Origin: Eubacteriaceae bacterium
GTDB lineage: Bacteria; Bacillota; Clostridia; Lachnospirales; Lachnospiraceae
NCBI GenBank assembly: GCA_910574915.1
Contig: CAJTCR010000056.1
Location: 1 to 32,988 of the forward strand
Direction of reading: 5' to 3'
DNA length: 32,988 bases
Positions within the stretch are counted from its first letter, which is position 1; each line of letters starts with the position of its first letter. Position numbers and translations under genes: made by a program. Shown piece after piece: positions 31,212 through 32,988 of the stretch. Under the pieces are notes generated by a model, which was given only the letters and a program-made list of their open reading frames with translations, was not told the DNA's origin and did no database searches.

Positions 31212-32054
31212 ATGAAACGATACCAGGACTTGCGATTTACAGATGATTTTATGTTTTGCAAAGTGATGTCTGCCAATCCAAACCTGTGCAGGAAAATCTT
31301 GACATTAATACTGGGAAGGAAAGTAAAAAAGGTAGTGATGCATGGCACGCAGCAGACGATCGACCTTACGGCAGCGGCAAAAGGCATCCGTATGGACGTA
31401 TATATGGACGATGTAGAGGGGACAGTATACGATCTGGAGATGCAGAGTACGCAAAAGCCATACTTGCCGAAGCGTCTGCGGTATTACCAGTCCATGCTGG
31501 ATTTAAATCATCTTGAAAAAGGCGCAGACTATGGTGAGCTGCCGCATACGGTGATCCTTTTTGTATGCACGTTTGACTATTTTAAAAAGCGCCTTCCGGT
31601 GTATACTTTTGAAAACAGGTGTGTAGAATTACCAGAGCTTGGCATGGGAGATGCGTGTGAAAAAATATTTGTGAACCCAGACAGTGACCGGGAAGGACTG
31701 AGCGAGGATTTTTGTGCATTTTTAGATTACCTGCATGGCAGGGTAACGGAAAACGGATTGGTCAGGGAACTGGAAGAAGAGGTAGAAAAGGCGAGGGCGC
31801 ATAAGGAATGGGAGGTAGAATATATGACATGGAAAGCGTATGAGATGGATGCCAGGCGTGAAGGACGGATCGAGGGACGCCGTGAGGGACGAATTGAGGG
31901 ACGAGCCGAGGGAATAATTCGAAGTGGGCGTCGGCATAGGCTAAGTGATGAAGTGATCGTGGAGGATATAGCGGCGGAAACAGGGTGTGAGATTGCGCAG
32001 GCGCAAAAAATACTGCAAGACTTTGATAAAAAGCAGGCGACAGAACTTGTATAA
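31212..32054 (+). CDS. PD-(D/E)XK nuclease family putative transposase (Rpn-like)
   Basis: A 280-residue member of the PD-(D/E)XK 'transposase' family (PDDEXK_2, related to Rpn). The catalytic core is visible at about 60-95: GIRMDVYMDDVEGTVYDLEM followed by Gln, giving the Asp and the Glu-X-Gln of the nuclease motif. It opens with LRFTDDFMFCKVM, the usual start for the family. The C-terminal part has a tandem Arg/Glu/Gly repeat (REGRIEGRREGRIEGRAEG) and a terminal helix-turn-helix-like region. Members are found in many copies in gut Clostridia and are linked with recombination-promoting DNA cleavage or defence; actual transposition is not shown. The start has an AAGGAAG site. Confidence 0.88.
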   Translation: MKRYQDLRFTDDFMFCKVMSANPNLCRKILTLILGRKVKKVVMHGTQQTIDLTAAAKGIRMDVYMDDVEGTVYDLEMQSTQKPYLPKRLRYYQSMLDLNHLEKGADYGELPHTVILFVCTFDYFKKRLPVYTFENRCVELPELGMGDACEKIFVNPDSDREGLSEDFCAFLDYLHGRVTENGLVRELEEEVEKARAHKEWEVEYMTWKAYEMDARREGRIEGRREGRIEGRAEGIIRSGRRHRLSDEVIVEDIAAETGCEIAQAQKILQDFDKKQATELV

Positions 32055-32132
32055 GGTGGAGGATTCGAAATTTGTTTTGTAGTTTGACCCCCTCTTCTAT
32101 AGCGTGTTTGAGTTACTTTGGTAAACTTTTAC

Positions 32133-32190
32133 AAGAAGGGACACCAGGAGAGGGAATCGGCTCGCCCTCTCCCGACTGCTCTTCAATACG
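32133..32190 (+). repeat. Dispersed repeat, diverged copy B with hairpin
   Basis: The sequence GAAGGGACACCAGG...CCCTCTCCCGACTG is a shorter, diverged relative of copy A. It contains a perfect 7-bp stem GAGAGGG/CCCTCTC (32148-32171) that could work as a weak terminator behind the nuclease gene. Confidence 0.45.
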
Positions 32191-32223
32191 AAAACCTATC
32201 TTTTTCTCCTGCTCACAATCCAT

Positions 32224-32616
32224 CTATACATAAAACGCAACCGGCTGATATTTCTCAACATCCCGCACATACGAGCTATTATAATATTCCCTGAAAATAT
32301 CCATACATTCTTCCCTCGTACACTCTTTTTCCACCAGCCTGATACGATCTCCTTCTTCTATCCCCAGTTGGACTATCAGCCCGTTCTTAATCTGCGCTGC
32401 CTGCACAAACCGTATCTGATGCAAAATATCTGCCAGCGTCAACACTACAAATTCGTCCTCATCCCCGAACATCTCCCACAAATAATCCTCAACCATCTGA
32501 AAAGACGACACCGCTTGATCTGTCACCGTCTGCGTGCTCACTGTATTCTGTGTCGGAAAGTTTTTATTTTCAAATGTTACATCCGTTGATGTTTTTGCTT
32601 TCTGCTGCTGATCCAT
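32224..32616 (-). CDS. Hypothetical protein
   Basis: A 130-residue soluble, acidic protein. The first 35 residues are polar (MDQQQKAKTSTDVTFENKN) and look disordered; residues 40-130 appear folded (FQMVEDYLWEMFGDEDEFVV, then ADILHQIRFVQAAQ). No signal peptide or membrane segment. The start at 32616 has AAGGAGG 8 nt upstream, better than the longer in-frame start at 32658. No family was recognised. Upstream, a site AAGGAGGGACGG precedes an 8-codon frame (MIFRHILA, about 32719-32693) that could be a leader peptide. The rest of 32617-32834 shows nothing else. Confidence 0.65.
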   Translation of the reverse strand: MDQQQKAKTSTDVTFENKNFPTQNTVSTQTVTDQAVSSFQMVEDYLWEMFGDEDEFVVLTLADILHQIRFVQAAQIKNGLIVQLGIEEGDRIRLVEKECTREECMDIFREYYNSSYVRDVEKYQPVAFYV

Positions 32617-32834
32617 TTTATTTTCCTCCTTACTGTAAAATATATCTCTTTGCCGCACCCACTACTTTGTGCCCTGTTGTAAAACCTTACCATCTATGCT
32701 AAAATATGCCTAAAAATCATTTCCGTCCCTCCTTCCATAAGCTGTGCACACTACACATTCATACGCCTACAACAAACGAGGCAAAACCAACCTGAAGCGA
32801 ACAAGGTGACACAACCATGCACAGCCACAGCGTA

Positions 32835-32945
32835 CCAGCAGAATGTCTACCACAGCAAGCAAACCATATGAGCTTGTTTCGTAGCACATACGAAGCACAG
32901 CCGGGAGCGGGGATTGGCACCCCCTGGCGGCGGCTTTGGAAGAAT
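32835..32945 (-). repeat. Dispersed repeat, copy C
   Basis: On the minus strand this contains CGCCGCCAGG, GCCAATCCCC, CTCCCGGCTG, TCGTATGTG, CGAAACAAG and ATGGTTTG, in the same order and spacing as copy A (30697-30795). Confidence 0.7.
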
Positions 32946-32966
32946 ACTTAGTGTTTCTACCATTCT

Positions 32967-32988
32967 GGAACGGACGCCGCCAGGGGGT
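32967..32988 (+). repeat. Dispersed repeat, copy D, cut by the window end
   Basis: GGACGCCGCCAGGGGGT is the beginning of the same repeat on the plus strand, so copies C and D face away from each other about 20 bp apart. Confidence 0.55.

Overview
The window looks like a chromosomal segment of a motile, low-to-mid GC Gram-positive anaerobe of the class Clostridia, most likely a Lachnospiraceae-type gut bacterium. The grounds are AGGAGG ribosome sites and TTGACA/TATAAT promoters, a Firmicutes-style type II fatty-acid operon with FabK and a FabT-like MarR regulator, CsrA next to flagellin, ATPase-less oligosaccharide ABC importers with a DUF624 partner, and a group IIC intron. No rRNA or tRNA gene, CRISPR array or complete insertion sequence was seen.

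Region 1 (1-3500, mostly minus strand) is accessory and decayed: the edge of an unknown gene, a frameshifted and truncated OLD-family ATPase, an intact Fic AMP-transferase with a promoter and a repeat operator, and a collapsed group II intron whose reverse-transcriptase gene is broken in several places. The intron sits just behind a flagellin terminator.

Region 2 (3500-9910) is a tandem duplication of about 2.8 kb. Each unit holds csrA, a leader with a CsrA-type GGA-loop hairpin, a large flagellin and a terminator. The two flagellins are almost identical at both ends and very different in the middle (about residues 192-480). Each unit also carries an outward-facing sigma-28-like promoter running straight into a strong hairpin, and both flagellin terminators are followed by the 5' end of the same group IIC intron. 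Between the units is a small decayed island with an AbiF (Abi_2) gene stump, a promoter-driven structured RNA just upstream of it, and a second short promoter-terminator RNA on the other strand.

Region 3 (9910-12670) has remnants of a transcription regulator and a HAD hydrolase, then an intact GH36 alpha-galactosidase.

Region 4 (12670-20710, minus strand) is a complete operon acpP-fabK-fabD-fabG-fabF-fabZ-accDA-fabH-fabT. It is controlled by one strong promoter followed by three contiguous 16-bp FabT-type boxes. AccD and AccA are fused, and accB and accC are absent from their usual slots.

Region 5 (20720-30640) is carbohydrate uptake: a LacI regulator, a cytoplasmic GH32 beta-fructosidase, a lipoprotein solute-binding protein and two permeases (one broken at a run of eight G). 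Divergent from these are a DUF624 membrane protein and an unknown membrane-anchored partner, followed by an unrelated lipoprotein. A plausible reading is fructan or sucrose-type oligosaccharide import followed by intracellular hydrolysis.

Region 6 (30640-32988) holds a PD-(D/E)XK 'transposase/Rpn' family gene, a truncated copy of its tail, an uncharacterised small gene, and several copies of a roughly 100-bp dispersed repeat around them.
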